From contig NZ_SDPN01000002.1 of NCBI RefSeq assembly GCF_004134825.1, forward strand, positions 62,001-126,000: DNA of 64,000 nucleotides. The letters are read 5' to 3'. Below are positions 33,414 to 42,415 of the stretch, in pieces. The notes below the pieces were generated by a model. It saw only the letters and a program-made list of their open reading frames with translations, searched no databases and was not told where the DNA came from. The first letter of the stretch is position 1. Every line of letters begins with the position of its first letter. The position numbers were made by a program, and so were the translations under genes. The DNA is from Agromyces albus. GTDB taxonomy: Bacteria; Actinomycetota; Actinomycetes; Actinomycetales; Microbacteriaceae.

Positions 33414-33434
33414 CTTGAGCGAACCACACTCAAG
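33414..33434 (+). promoter_or_regulatory. HAIR element (HspR site) upstream of the Clp gene
   Basis: CTTGAGC, seven bases, ACTCAAG. The HspR-associated inverted repeat of actinobacteria is CTTGAGT-N7-ACTCAAG; only one base differs. It ends 16 bases before the GTG start of the HSP100 gene, so heat-shock repression by HspR is likely. Confidence 0.78.
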
Positions 33435-33449
33435 TTCCCAGGAGGATTG

Positions 33450-36050
33450 GTGCCCGAAGACTTCAACCCCGAAGCCGGCGCGAACTCGTTCGATGAGTTC
33501 CTGTCCCGGTATCTCGCAGGTGAGCAGGCGCGTCAGGCTCGGTCGATCGACCTCAGCCGGTTCCTGACAGCCCGCACGCAAGGCATCCTGCAGCAGGCAG
33601 GACGCTTCGCGCTCGAGCGCGGCCAGACCGAGCTTGACGCCCTGCACATCCTGCGCGTGATCGTCGAAGACGACAGCGTGAAGCAGGCCATCGAGCGCAT
33701 CGGCGTCGCCCCCGAGCGGCTCATCACAGCGACCGAGGCGCGCCTGCCCGCGGCATCCGGTTTCGACAGGCTCAACCAGCACGAAGCTGCCAACGCGGCC
33801 ACAATCACGCCGAGCGCCAGCCGCGCGCTGTTCCATGCGTACCAGGTCGCGCGCTCGGCCGGCTCGACCTACATCGACCCCGAGCACCTCTTCTTCGCGC
33901 TCGTGCTTGGACAGGATGCGCCTGCGGGGCAGGTGTTGGCGCGGGCCGGGGTTACTGCTGAGGCGCTGACGGAGGGGCTGGGCGCGAGCGAGGGTGATGG
34001 TTTCGATACGCGTGCGACTTCGTCGCGCGCTACTCAACCGGCGGGGGAGTCGAAGACGCCGATGCTCGAGAAGTTCGGCACCGACCTCACAGCGCTCGCC
34101 GAGAACGGCGAGCTCGACCCCGTGATCGGACGCGTCGACGAGATCGAGCAGACCATCGAGATCCTCAGCCGCCGCACGAAGAACAACCCCGTGCTGATCG
34201 GCGAGGCCGGCGTCGGCAAGACCGCGATCGTCGAGGGCCTCGCCCGCGCGATCGTCGAGGAGTCGGTGCCCGAGGCCCTGCTCGGCAAGCGCGTGATCTC
34301 GCTCGACCTGCCCGGCATGCTCGCCGGCACCCGCTACCGCGGCGACTTCGAGGAGCGCCTCACCAAGACGATGGACGAGATCGCCGCGAACAAGGGCGAG
34401 TTCATCGTGTTCATCGATGAGATCCACACCGTGGTCGGCGCGGGCGGCTCGGGCGACGGTGGCACCGACGCGGGCAACATCCTGAAGCCGCGCCTCGCGC
34501 GCGGCGAGCTGCACCTCGTGGGTGCGACCACGCTCAAGGAGTACCGCACCATCGAGAAGGACCCCGCGCTCGAGCGCCGGTTCCAGCCGGTTCGCGTGGG
34601 GGAGCCCTCGATCGAGGACGCCGTGCTGATCCTGCACGGGCTCAAGCCCGCCTACGAAGAGCACCACGGCGTCGAGTACACGGATGCCGCGCTGCGGGCG
34701 TCCGTCGAGCTCAGCGCGCGCTACCTCACCGACCGGGTCCTCCCCGACAAGGCGATCGACCTCATCGACCAGGCCGGGGCGCGGCTGCGCCTGCGGCTCG
34801 GCGTGAAGACGGATGTCTCCGCGCTCATCGCGCGGCTCGCCGACCTCGAGGCCGACAAGAACGCCGCCGTCGGGGCCGAGCATTACGAGGAGGCGTCACG
34901 GATTCGCGACGAGATCTCGAAGGTGCAGGCGAAGCTCGATGAGGCGACGGCGAACGGCCGCGCCGCGGCATCCGCTGACCCGAACGCCACCGTCATCGAC
35001 GAGGCCGAGATCGCTGCGGTGATCTCACGGGCCACCGGGATTCCGGTGAACCGCCTCACCGAGAGCGAGCGTGAGCGCCTCGGCGACCTCGAGGGCGAGC
35101 TGCACGCGCGCGTCATCGGTCAAGACGACGCGGTCACCGCGGTCGCGAAGGCGGTGCGCCGCAGCCGCACCGGCATGGGCGACGCGAAGCGTCCGGTGGG
35201 TTCGTTCCTGTTCCTCGGTCCGACGGGTGTCGGCAAGACCGAGCTGGCGAAGGCGCTCGCTGCGAGCCTCTTCGACGACGAGGCATCCGTGATCCGCTTC
35301 GACATGAGCGAGTTCGGCGAGCGGCACACCGTGTCGCGACTCGTCGGTGCCCCTCCCGGATACGTCGGCTACGACGAGGCCGGGCAGCTCACCGAGCGCG
35401 TGCGGCGCAACCCCTACTCGATCGTGCTGTTCGACGAGATCGAGAAGGCCCACCCCGACGTGTTCAACCTGCTGCTGCAGGTGCTCGACGACGGACGCCT
35501 CACCGACGGTCAGGGTCGCACGGTCGACTTCCGCAACACGGTGGTCGTGATGACCTCGAACCTCGGTTCGGAGTTCCTCGCGTCGCGCTCGGGTGCGCTC
35601 GGGTTCGTGGCCTCGACGGATGGCTCGGGCTTCTCGTCGCAGGATGACGTGCGCAACCGCGTCATGGGCAAGGTGCGCGAGGCCATGCGGCCCGAGTTCC
35701 TGAACCGCATCGACGAGATCGTGCTGTTCCAGAAGCTCGACCAGCCGCAGCTCGAGCAGATCGTGCGGCTCATGCTCGGGGCATCCGCTGCCCGACTTGC
35801 TGCTCGCGAGGTCGAGTTCGAGGTGACGGATGCCGCGGTGGCGCTCCTTGCGGAGCGCGGCTACGAGCCCGAGTACGGTGCCCGACCGCTGCGCCGCGTC
35901 ATCCAGCGCGAGATCGACGACCGCATCAGCGACCTGTTCGTGAGTGGTGCGCTCGGCGACGGCGAGGGCGTGCGCGTGGATGCCGCCGACGGCGAGTTCG
36001 TCGTGACCGCCGTGCCGCGGGCGACGGTGACACTGCCGCAAGCGGCATAG
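33450..36050 (+). CDS. clpC: HSP100/Clp AAA+ unfoldase, ClpC-like
   Basis: 866 residues from GTG 33450, fixed by AGGAGG four bases upstream. A repeated N-domain (about 10-180) is followed by AAA module 1 (Walker A GEAGVGKT near 254, Walker B FIDEIH near 322), a short middle with a UVR-like [10 protein letters not shown] instead of the long ClpB coiled coil, and AAA module 2 (GPTGVGKT near 591, [12 protein letters not shown]). GALGF near 713 resembles the ClpP-binding loop, so it is probably a ClpP partner. Two repeat-derived in-frame segments, GFDRLNQ (about 104) and [14 protein letters not shown] (about 184-197), interrupt linkers. HspR control is unusual for ClpC, more usual for ClpB. Confidence 0.9.
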   Translation: MPEDFNPEAGANSFDEFLSRYLAGEQARQARSIDLSRFLTARTQGILQQAGRFALERGQTELDALHILRVIVEDDSVKQAIERIGVAPERLITATEARLPAASGFDRLNQHEAANAATITPSASRALFHAYQVARSAGSTYIDPEHLFFALVLGQDAPAGQVLARAGVTAEALTEGLGASEGDGFDTRATSSRATQPAGESKTPMLEKFGTDLTALAENGELDPVIGRVDEIEQTIEILSRRTKNNPVLIGEAGVGKTAIVEGLARAIVEESVPEALLGKRVISLDLPGMLAGTRYRGDFEERLTKTMDEIAANKGEFIVFIDEIHTVVGAGGSGDGGTDAGNILKPRLARGELHLVGATTLKEYRTIEKDPALERRFQPVRVGEPSIEDAVLILHGLKPAYEEHHGVEYTDAALRASVELSARYLTDRVLPDKAIDLIDQAGARLRLRLGVKTDVSALIARLADLEADKNAAVGAEHYEEASRIRDEISKVQAKLDEATANGRAAASADPNATVIDEAEIAAVISRATGIPVNRLTESERERLGDLEGELHARVIGQDDAVTAVAKAVRRSRTGMGDAKRPVGSFLFLGPTGVGKTELAKALAASLFDDEASVIRFDMSEFGERHTVSRLVGAPPGYVGYDEAGQLTERVRRNPYSIVLFDEIEKAHPDVFNLLLQVLDDGRLTDGQGRTVDFRNTVVVMTSNLGSEFLASRSGALGFVASTDGSGFSSQDDVRNRVMGKVREAMRPEFLNRIDEIVLFQKLDQPQLEQIVRLMLGASAARLAAREVEFEVTDAAVALLAERGYEPEYGARPLRRVIQREIDDRISDLFVSGALGDGEGVRVDAADGEFVVTAVPRATVTLPQAA
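33759..33780. repeat. REP-like element inside the Clp gene, first
   Basis: GGTTTCGACAGGCTCAACCA core, the same family as 26686-26712. It is read in frame as GFDRLNQ at about residue 104 of the Clp protein, in a linker between two N-domain halves. Confidence 0.65.
33999..34042. repeat. REP-like element inside the Clp gene, second
   Basis: Starts GGTTTCGATACGCG and ends CGCGCTACTCAACCGG, arms that pair; same family as 38203, 48396-48528 and 60986. Read in frame as [14 protein letters not shown], joining the N-domain to AAA module 1. Confidence 0.75.
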
Positions 36051-36103
36051 TCGCAGCATCCGCTCGGTACCGAAGTACCGAAATACCGGACGATCAACAG
36101 ACT

Positions 36104-36139
36104 GAAGGCGCAGTCCCCTCCCATGAGGACTGGGCCTTC
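36104..36139 (+). terminator. Terminator of the Clp gene
   Basis: 13-base stem with one mismatch (GAAGGCGCAGTCC with GGACTGGGCCTTC) and a 10-base loop, 54 bases after the stop. Confidence 0.65.
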
Positions 36140-36214
36140 GTCGTTCCATGCGGGCGTGAATCGTGACGACGGCCAGAACCTTTATGCTTCGTTTGGCGAA
36201 AGGATGCACGTCCC

Positions 36215-37891
36215 GTGAGCAACCGACCGAGCAAAGCCGCGATCTACGCCGTACTTGCTGCCGCATCAGTGGCGACTCTGCTGGCCGTGGGGTTCATTGC
36301 GCCCGTGGCTACCACGGATTCAGCGGAGGCCGCGGAGTTGCATTCCATATCGGGGCATGTGGGCAGGGACGACGTGCGGCTACCGACGTTTGGCATTCCC
36401 GCTTTCATTCAGGTCTATCGCGCTGGCTCCGATGACCTGATCGCATGGGGCGAGTCCTCGGGCTCCGGCGACTACACGATCGCCGGGATTCCCGACGGCG
36501 AGTACCAGTTGCGCTACTCCCATACTCGCAATCCCGACGACACGTCACTCGGCTATGCGTCGATGTGGTTCGGTGGCACTCCGTATCACCTCGAGGCCAC
36601 GGTCGTCACCCTGGCCGGCGAAGACCTGCGCGCAGACATAGACCTGCCTATCGCGGGAGCGATAGCAGGGCGGATAAACGCACCGTGGACGGCCCCCGGG
36701 AATGATTTGGTCGCCTGGGCGTACCTCATCGAGCCCGATGGGGCTCTCGAACTGGTCACAGGATGGAGCGGCACCTCCGGTGCGTATCAGCTCCGAGGGC
36801 TCCCAGCAGGCTCCTATTTGGTGAAGTTCACGAATGGCAGCGGAGGTGCCGACGGCGCTGCCTATCGGCCCGAATGGTGGCCGGACGTGCGCCTGAGTGT
36901 TGACGCCGATGAAGTACACGTAGTGAGTGGATCGACGACCCCGAACATCGATGCGTGGCTCTCGCCCTGGCAACCTGCGGTCATCGATCGAGTTGCAGGC
37001 GCCGATCGGTTCGAGGCGGCAGCGGCGATGTCAGCGGGCACATTCGAGCCCGGCGTCCCAGTGGTCATGGTAGCCAATGGACTGAATTTTCCAGATGCGC
37101 TGAGCGCAGGTCCGGCTGCAGCCGTTTTGGGCGGACCAGTACTCCTCGTGACACCCTCCGCGATCCCACCGTCGATCGGGGCGGAACTCGAGCGGCTGGC
37201 TCCCCAGAGGATCGTCGTCGTCGGGGGCCCAGCCTCAGTCAGCGAAGCAGTCCTGTCTGAGCTGAGCGGGTTCGCGACAACGGTGGAGCGAATCACCGGG
37301 GGCGATCGCTATGAGGTGTCACGGAATGTGGCGGCCTACGCGTTCTCGGAGCCCTCGATGGAGTACTTCCAAGTGTTGTTCGCAGACGGTCGAGGTTTCG
37401 CCGACGCGCTGTCAGCTGGGGCAGCTGCCGCGAACAGTGGCTTTCCGCTCGTATTGGTGAATGGCGGTCGTCCTGAACTGGACGCAGAAACGAAATCGTT
37501 GCTGACGGACCTTCACCCGTTCCACACGTGGATCATTGGTGGGCCGAATTCGGTTCATTCTGGCTTCGACGACTCGCTTCGTTCGAACGGATTCTCAACT
37601 CAGAGGATCGGCGGTGCCGACCGGTTCGCCGTTTCGGCTGGGCTCACTGCGTATTTCAGTGTCACCAATCACGACGAGATCGTCTTCTTCGCAACGGGCT
37701 TCAACTTCCCCGACGCACTAGCAGGAGCACCGGTCGCCGCGGCGACACGTGCCAACCTGCTCCTCGTGCCCCGAGATTGCGTTCCCATCGTCACCCTGCA
37801 GGCGATGCAGCAACGCTCGCTCTCGGACGTCGTCCTCCTCGGCGGTCCGGCGAGTCTCGGATCGGGCGTTGAGAACCTCATTCCTTGCTGA
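36215..37891 (+). CDS. Secreted protein with three cell-wall-binding (CWB2) repeats
   Basis: 558 residues from GTG 36215. A signal peptide covers about residues 1-41 (hydrophobic run, then AEAAE). Residues about 45-250 are two or more carboxypeptidase-regulatory/SpaA-like beta-sandwich repeats (GDYTIAGIPDGEYQLRY, GAYQLRGLPAGSYLVKF). Three CWB2 repeats follow: each begins R-x-x-G-A/G-D-R-F/Y (RVAGADRFEAA, RITGGDRYEVS, RIGGADRFAVS) and contains N/G-FPDAL and VVGGPASV or similar. CWB2 repeats attach proteins non-covalently to the wall polymer. Function of the beta domains unknown. It is followed by a hairpin. Confidence 0.9.
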   Translation: MSNRPSKAAIYAVLAAASVATLLAVGFIAPVATTDSAEAAELHSISGHVGRDDVRLPTFGIPAFIQVYRAGSDDLIAWGESSGSGDYTIAGIPDGEYQLRYSHTRNPDDTSLGYASMWFGGTPYHLEATVVTLAGEDLRADIDLPIAGAIAGRINAPWTAPGNDLVAWAYLIEPDGALELVTGWSGTSGAYQLRGLPAGSYLVKFTNGSGGADGAAYRPEWWPDVRLSVDADEVHVVSGSTTPNIDAWLSPWQPAVIDRVAGADRFEAAAAMSAGTFEPGVPVVMVANGLNFPDALSAGPAAAVLGGPVLLVTPSAIPPSIGAELERLAPQRIVVVGGPASVSEAVLSELSGFATTVERITGGDRYEVSRNVAAYAFSEPSMEYFQVLFADGRGFADALSAGAAAANSGFPLVLVNGGRPELDAETKSLLTDLHPFHTWIIGGPNSVHSGFDDSLRSNGFSTQRIGGADRFAVSAGLTAYFSVTNHDEIVFFATGFNFPDALAGAPVAAATRANLLLVPRDCVPIVTLQAMQQRSLSDVVLLGGPASLGSGVENLIPC

Positions 37892-37960
37892 TCTCCCTTC
37901 GCTTGTGCAACCGAGAGGTTGCCGCAGTCGGTAGCGCCGAAACATCCGCTCCCTTTGCAT

Positions 37961-37995
37961 GAACGCCCGGCCTCTTCAAGAGGGGCTGGGCGTTC
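37961..37995 (+). terminator. Terminator after the CWB2-repeat gene
   Basis: GAACGCCC and GGGCGTTC arms with further pairing inside (GGCCTC with GAGGGGCT, imperfect), about 70 bases after the stop. Confidence 0.55.
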
Positions 37996-38002
37996 GTGGC
38001 TC

Positions 38003-38199
38003 ATGCTCGGTGCGACCGCCTCGCGGCTCGCGTCGCGAGAGGTCACCTTCGAGGTGACGGATGCCGCGGTGGTGCTCCTCGCGGAGCGCGGCTACGAGTC
38101 CGAGTACGGTGCACGTCCGCTGCGTCGCGTGATCCAGCGCGAGATCGACGACCGGATCAGCGACCTGCTCGTGAGCGATGCGCTCGGAGACGGTCATAA
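38003..38199 (+). pseudogene. Duplicated 3' end of the Clp gene
   Basis: Encodes MLGATASRLASREV...[19 protein letters not shown], about 65 residues nearly identical to the end of the Clp protein (coding bases about 35770-35970) but with several substitutions, and without any upstream Clp sequence. It then runs into a REP-like element. A non-functional partial copy on the far side of the CWB2 gene. Confidence 0.8.
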
Positions 38200-38202
38200 C
38201 CC

Positions 38203-38240
38203 GGGGTCGAGTAGCGCCGCGCGACGCGTATCGAGACCAC
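38203..38240. repeat. REP-like element at the end of the Clp duplicate
   Basis: GGTCGAGTAGCGCCGCG ... CGCGTATCGAGACCAC; the two ends pair. It marks the point where similarity to the intact Clp gene ends. Confidence 0.7.
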
Positions 38241-38255
38241 TCGGCTCACTGCGTA

Positions 38256-38288
38256 GGCCCGGCCCTCATTCGCCCCGAGGGTCGGGCC
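38256..38288. terminator. Hairpin after the Clp remnant
   Basis: 12-base stem with one mismatch (GGCCCGGCCCTC with GAGGGTCGGGCC), 9-base loop, followed by TTCT. The stretch from here to 38479 shows no gene. Confidence 0.5.
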
Positions 38289-38479
38289 TTCTGCGCGCAG
38301 CGCTGCCGTGCGGCATCCGCTCGGTCATCACAGATGCAGGAACTTCTGCGTGCTATGCGGCGTGCCGCCGCCCGACACGCCGAGCGAGCGCCGGTTCTTC
38401 CTGCAACTCTGACCGGCCGCGCCCTGAACACCCGCAGCGACGCGGATGCCTCGGGCAGCCGAAGGCCGCGATGACGCCA

Positions 38480-38875
38480 CTACGGGATCGCGTCGGCGTG
38501 CCGATGGGCGACCCGCCACTCGCCGCCCTCGCGACGGTACACCTGGGTGGCGCGCAACGTGAAGGTGCGCGGCTGGCCGTCCATCGACGCCGAGATGCGC
38601 TCGTAGCCCACGGTGTACGCCATGTCGCCGTTCATGTCGAACGCGATCAGGTCGAACGAGTAGCCGGTGCAGTCCGAGAAGCTCGAGGCGAGCACCTCGA
38701 ACGCCTCGACGAGTTCGTCGCGGTTCGTCGCGTTGCGCCAAGCGCCGAGCACGCTCACGGGCTCTTCGCGCGACCAGATCGCCCGTCTGGGTCTGTCGTC
38801 GCCGTTGAATTGGGCTCGTTCGGCTTCCGCGAGCGAGGTGTACACCCAGGTCAGGAATTCCTCACGATCATTCAT
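38480..38875 (-). CDS. NTF2/SnoaL-like protein
   Basis: 131 residues from MNDREEF. The pattern of one N-terminal helix, then VSVLGAWRNATNRDELVEAFEVLASSF and strands ending in TLRATQVYRREGGEWRVAHRHAD, is typical of the DUF4440/SnoaL_3 group of the NTF2 fold. The closing GEWRVAHRHAD is the most diagnostic part. These small cone-shaped proteins are isomerases, hydrolases or ligand binders; no catalytic assignment is possible. The frame continues 20 codons upstream without a convincing start. Confidence 0.82.
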   Translation of the reverse strand: MNDREEFLTWVYTSLAEAERAQFNGDDRPRRAIWSREEPVSVLGAWRNATNRDELVEAFEVLASSFSDCTGYSFDLIAFDMNGDMAYTVGYERISASMDGQPRTFTLRATQVYRREGGEWRVAHRHADAIP

Positions 38876-39079
38876 GGCTTCAGCATGCCCGCACCGGCCC
38901 GGCAGCGCGAGAGGATTGCGCCCTGCCCCCGGCATCCGACCGCTGACATACGGTGATGCGCCGCACGTGTCGCGGTACCAGACTCACGACGGACACGGCC
39001 CGTTCACCGGCCAGACCAACTCCCTTTACCCGGGAACGGTCGAGTACGAGCGACCCTTTCTGTCGTCAGGAGCGCCCGC

Positions 39080-41629
39080 ATGCCGTTGCCCCGTCCCGCC
39101 CGCCGCACGGTCGCGATCCTCATGGCCGTCGCTGCCTCCGGAATCGCGATCACCGGGGCCCCGAGCATCGCTCTCGGAGCCGAGGGCGGTGTCGTCGTCA
39201 ACGAGATCTGGTACGACGGCTCACCCGCCGATGCGATCGAGCTCTTCAACGCCTCCGGAACGGCCGTCGACGTGTCGGGATGGCAGGTCCAGGACGACAA
39301 GCGCACGGAGACGGGGACCATCCCCGCCGGCACGACGATCGAGCCCGGCGCCTACCTCGTGCTCGAGAAGGATGCCCCGACGCTCGGCTTCCCGTTCGGG
39401 CTCGGCAAGGGCGACGAGGTCGCGCTCTTCGACGCCGCCGGCACGCTCATCGACTCCCACGCGTACGACGCGACCGCACCCCTCAGCGACTGGTCGCGCT
39501 GCGCCGATGGCGGCGAGTGGGCGCATGCGACGGAGGTCACACTGGGCGCGGCGAACATCTGCGCCGCACCCGAAGAGCCGGCCGGCGTGCTGCTCAACGA
39601 GATCGACTCGGGGCCTGCCGACTGGGTCGAGCTGATCAACCCCGGCACCGGTGCCCTCGACCTGTCGGGCTATGAGATTCGCGACAATTCCGACGACCAC
39701 CGCTGGTTCTTCGCCGCGGGCTCGAGCATCGAGGGCGGTGCGCGACTCGTCGTCGAGGCATCCACTCTCGGTGTCGACGTCGACGGTGCAGCGCAGGAGT
39801 TCCAGGCGGCCATCGGCATCGGCGGGTCGGACTCCATCCGGCTCTACAACGCCGAAGGCACGCAGCTCGACACTCACTCGTGGACGGGGCATCCGGCCAT
39901 CAACGGTGACGAGGCGGCGGCGAGCTATGCCCGCTGCCCCGACGCGACCGGCGGCTTCGCGCTCGCCGAGGTCACGCCCGGCGAGCCGAACACGTGCGTA
40001 CTGCCCGACGTGGCGGTCAACGAGGTCGAGTCCAACGGCGACGTGACCGACTGGGTCGAGATCGTCAACACCGGCGCCGAGCCGGTCGACCTCTCGGGCT
40101 GGACCCTCATCGACAGCGACCCCATCGGGCACGCCGCCGACGTCACCCCGGTCGCCGCGGGCATCACGCTCGACCCGGGCGCCTTCTTCGTGTTCGACGG
40201 CGGGCAGCACTTCAGCTTCGGCCTCGGCGGCAACGATGTCGCGACGATCCGCAACGCCGCCGGCCTGACCGTCGTCGAGTACGGCTGGCCCGACCACGCC
40301 GCCGTCACCTGGGCGCGCTGCCCCGACGGCACCGGTGACTTCGCCGACGCCGCGGTCGCGACCAAGAGCCAGTCGAACGCGTGCGGCGACGACCCGGGCG
40401 ACCCGGGCGACCCGGAGGTCGAAGCCTGGCCGGGTGCCGCTGACGTGACCGTGCTCGACGAGGAGACCATGTTCCTGGAGGACTCCTCGGGACTCGACAC
40501 CCAGGACACCGCCGAGGGCACCTTCCTCTGGGCGGTCGACAACGGCACCGGCACCTTCTGGAAGCTCGTCGCGAACGCCGACGGCAGTGTCGTGTTCGCC
40601 GACGGCTGGGAGGAGGGCAAGCGCGCCCGGTTCCAGCGCGACGCCGACGACGTCGACGCGGCGGGGCCCGACGCGGAGGGCATCACGGTCGACGCCGATG
40701 GCCGCGTCTATCTCGGCTCCGAGCGCGACAACTCCGACAAAGCCGTGAACCAGAACGTCGTGCTCGAGGTCGATCCCGACGAGCCGGGTCCCGACGTCGT
40801 CGCCGACCAGGAGTGGGACCTCACGGCCTCACTGCCGCAGGTCGCCGCGAACACGGGCATCGAGGCGGTCGAATGGGTGTCGGATGCCGCGCTCGCCGGC
40901 CTGCTCGTCGACCAGAGCACCGGCGCGCCGTACGTTCCCGCCGACTACCCCGGTCACGGTGACGGCCTGTTCTTCGTCGCGGTCGAGGACAACGGGTTCG
41001 TCTACGCCTACGCGCTCGGCGCCGACGGCTCGATCGACCAGGTCGCCTCGATCGATCCGGGCCTCGGCGGCGTGATGGCGCTCGACTACGACACCGTGCT
41101 CGGTGAGCTGTGGGCGGTCTGCGACAACGGCTGCGAGGGTCTCGCCGCCCGCATCGCCTTCACCGGCGCCGAGCCGACGATCGTGCACGTCGCGCGGCCG
41201 GCCGGCATGCCGAACCTCAACAACGAGGGATTCGCGACCTCGCCCCCGTCGCTGAGCTCGATCGCGACGGAGCCGGCGGTGATGTCGGGGTCGATCGATG
41301 CAGCTTCCTTTGCACGCGCGACCGTGCTTGCGGCTGATGCCGCTGCCACGGTCCGTCCCGTCTGGTGGTTCGCCGACGGTGAGCAGCCGGGCGCGTTGCG
41401 TGCCGGCACGCTGCCCGGAGCTGCGGTGACGACGCCCGGCGAGGATCCCGGCACGCCCGGAGGCGGTGGCAGCTTCGGGAGCGACCCTGCAGGGTCCGGC
41501 CCTCGAGTTGCCGGTGGCCTCGCGTCGACCGGCGTCGACGCCGCGTATGTCGCCATCGTGCCGTTCGCTGCGCTCGCCATCGTGCTCGGTGCGGTCATGC
41601 TGGTGGTCGCGCGGCGGCGGCGCGCATAA
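39080..41629 (+). CDS. Cell-surface protein with lamin-tail domains and sortase signal
   Basis: 849 residues with AGGAG before the ATG. Signal peptide about 1-34. Three lamin-tail (LTD) domains follow, each starting VVNEIWYD, LLNEIDS or AVNEVES and including D-x-S-G-W/Y (about 36-150, 170-300, 310-440). Residues about 455-730 look like an esterase-like/phytase-like beta-propeller (EGITVDADGRVYLGSERDN, GVMALDYDTVLGELWAVCDNG). The C-terminus has a Gly/Pro linker, LASTG (a LAxTG sortase site), a membrane helix and RRRRA. It should be covalently attached to the wall. Possibly a phosphoesterase; function otherwise unknown. Confidence 0.88.
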   Translation: MPLPRPARRTVAILMAVAASGIAITGAPSIALGAEGGVVVNEIWYDGSPADAIELFNASGTAVDVSGWQVQDDKRTETGTIPAGTTIEPGAYLVLEKDAPTLGFPFGLGKGDEVALFDAAGTLIDSHAYDATAPLSDWSRCADGGEWAHATEVTLGAANICAAPEEPAGVLLNEIDSGPADWVELINPGTGALDLSGYEIRDNSDDHRWFFAAGSSIEGGARLVVEASTLGVDVDGAAQEFQAAIGIGGSDSIRLYNAEGTQLDTHSWTGHPAINGDEAAASYARCPDATGGFALAEVTPGEPNTCVLPDVAVNEVESNGDVTDWVEIVNTGAEPVDLSGWTLIDSDPIGHAADVTPVAAGITLDPGAFFVFDGGQHFSFGLGGNDVATIRNAAGLTVVEYGWPDHAAVTWARCPDGTGDFADAAVATKSQSNACGDDPGDPGDPEVEAWPGAADVTVLDEETMFLEDSSGLDTQDTAEGTFLWAVDNGTGTFWKLVANADGSVVFADGWEEGKRARFQRDADDVDAAGPDAEGITVDADGRVYLGSERDNSDKAVNQNVVLEVDPDEPGPDVVADQEWDLTASLPQVAANTGIEAVEWVSDAALAGLLVDQSTGAPYVPADYPGHGDGLFFVAVEDNGFVYAYALGADGSIDQVASIDPGLGGVMALDYDTVLGELWAVCDNGCEGLAARIAFTGAEPTIVHVARPAGMPNLNNEGFATSPPSLSSIATEPAVMSGSIDAASFARATVLAADAAATVRPVWWFADGEQPGALRAGTLPGAAVTTPGEDPGTPGGGGSFGSDPAGSGPRVAGGLASTGVDAAYVAIVPFAALAIVLGAVMLVVARRRRA

Positions 41630-41775
41630 GCACATCTGCCGGTGGTCGCCCACCTCCGACGCGCCCGCGAAGATCGCCCTCCGAACGGGGTTGCCGCGCG
41701 CACGCCTGCGCGAGAAGATGCAAGCGCGGCAGTGCAGCCGCTCGCTCGCTGTCGCGCGACCGATTGGGGAATCCC

Positions 41776-42366
41776 ATGCATTCATCAACCCGACCCGCCC
41801 GACTCCGCCGGCTCCTCGTCGCCGGCGTCGCCGCCGGAACCGTCGCGGCCGCCCTCGCCGCCGCTCCCGCCGTCGCCAAGCCCATCGACGGCGGCACCTT
41901 CCACGAGGAGTTCTCCGAAACACAGAAGGACTTCTGCGACGTGGAGGGTCTCACGATCGAGGTCGACACGGTGGTCGACGGACGATTCCTGTTGAACGTC
42001 CGGAAGCCCAGCACCGCGCCGTACTTCCTCAACACGAGTACCATCACCAACACCTACCGCAACGCCGAGGGCGACTTCGTGACCGAGCGCGTGCAGCTCG
42101 CCGACAAGGACCTCAAGATCACCGATCACGGCGACGGCACGATGACGATCCTGGTGCTCTCGACCGGCAATGCCTTCGTCGCCGGTCCTGACGGCAAGGT
42201 CCTCGCACGTAACCCGGGTCAGATCCGCTTCGAGCTCCTCATCGACAACGCAGGGACCATCAGCGACCCGTCCGACGACGAGTTCATCGAGTTCCTGGGC
42301 GTCGTGAAGGGCTCCACCGGACGCACCGACGACTTCTGCGCCGCGGTGCTCCCGATCCTCGGCTGA
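41776..42366 (+). CDS. Secreted protein of unknown function
   Basis: 196 residues from ATG 41776, with GGGGA about five bases upstream. The signal peptide is clear (RLRRLLVAGVAAGTVAAALAAAPAVA). The mature protein has two Cys residues (DFCDVEG and DDFCAAV) near its two ends that could pair, and is strand-rich (TITNTYRNAEGDF, LLIDNAGTISDPSDDEF). The pattern resembles other uncharacterised actinobacterial exported proteins. The secreted protein at 14401 has a similar overall plan. No domain recognised. Confidence 0.7.
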   Translation: MHSSTRPARLRRLLVAGVAAGTVAAALAAAPAVAKPIDGGTFHEEFSETQKDFCDVEGLTIEVDTVVDGRFLLNVRKPSTAPYFLNTSTITNTYRNAEGDFVTERVQLADKDLKITDHGDGTMTILVLSTGNAFVAGPDGKVLARNPGQIRFELLIDNAGTISDPSDDEFIEFLGVVKGSTGRTDDFCAAVLPILG

Positions 42367-42415
42367 GCGATCGACGCCCGCAGCGTTCTTCGTGTCGCCG
42401 GTAGCGTAGATCGGC

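Noticed and set aside
36070-36090. GTACCGAAGTACCGA-like repeats at 36070 and 45850 considered as a shared operator
   Set aside because: The same short string occurs twice, but one lies after the Clp gene and the other before a MarR gene with no consistent position; too little to call.
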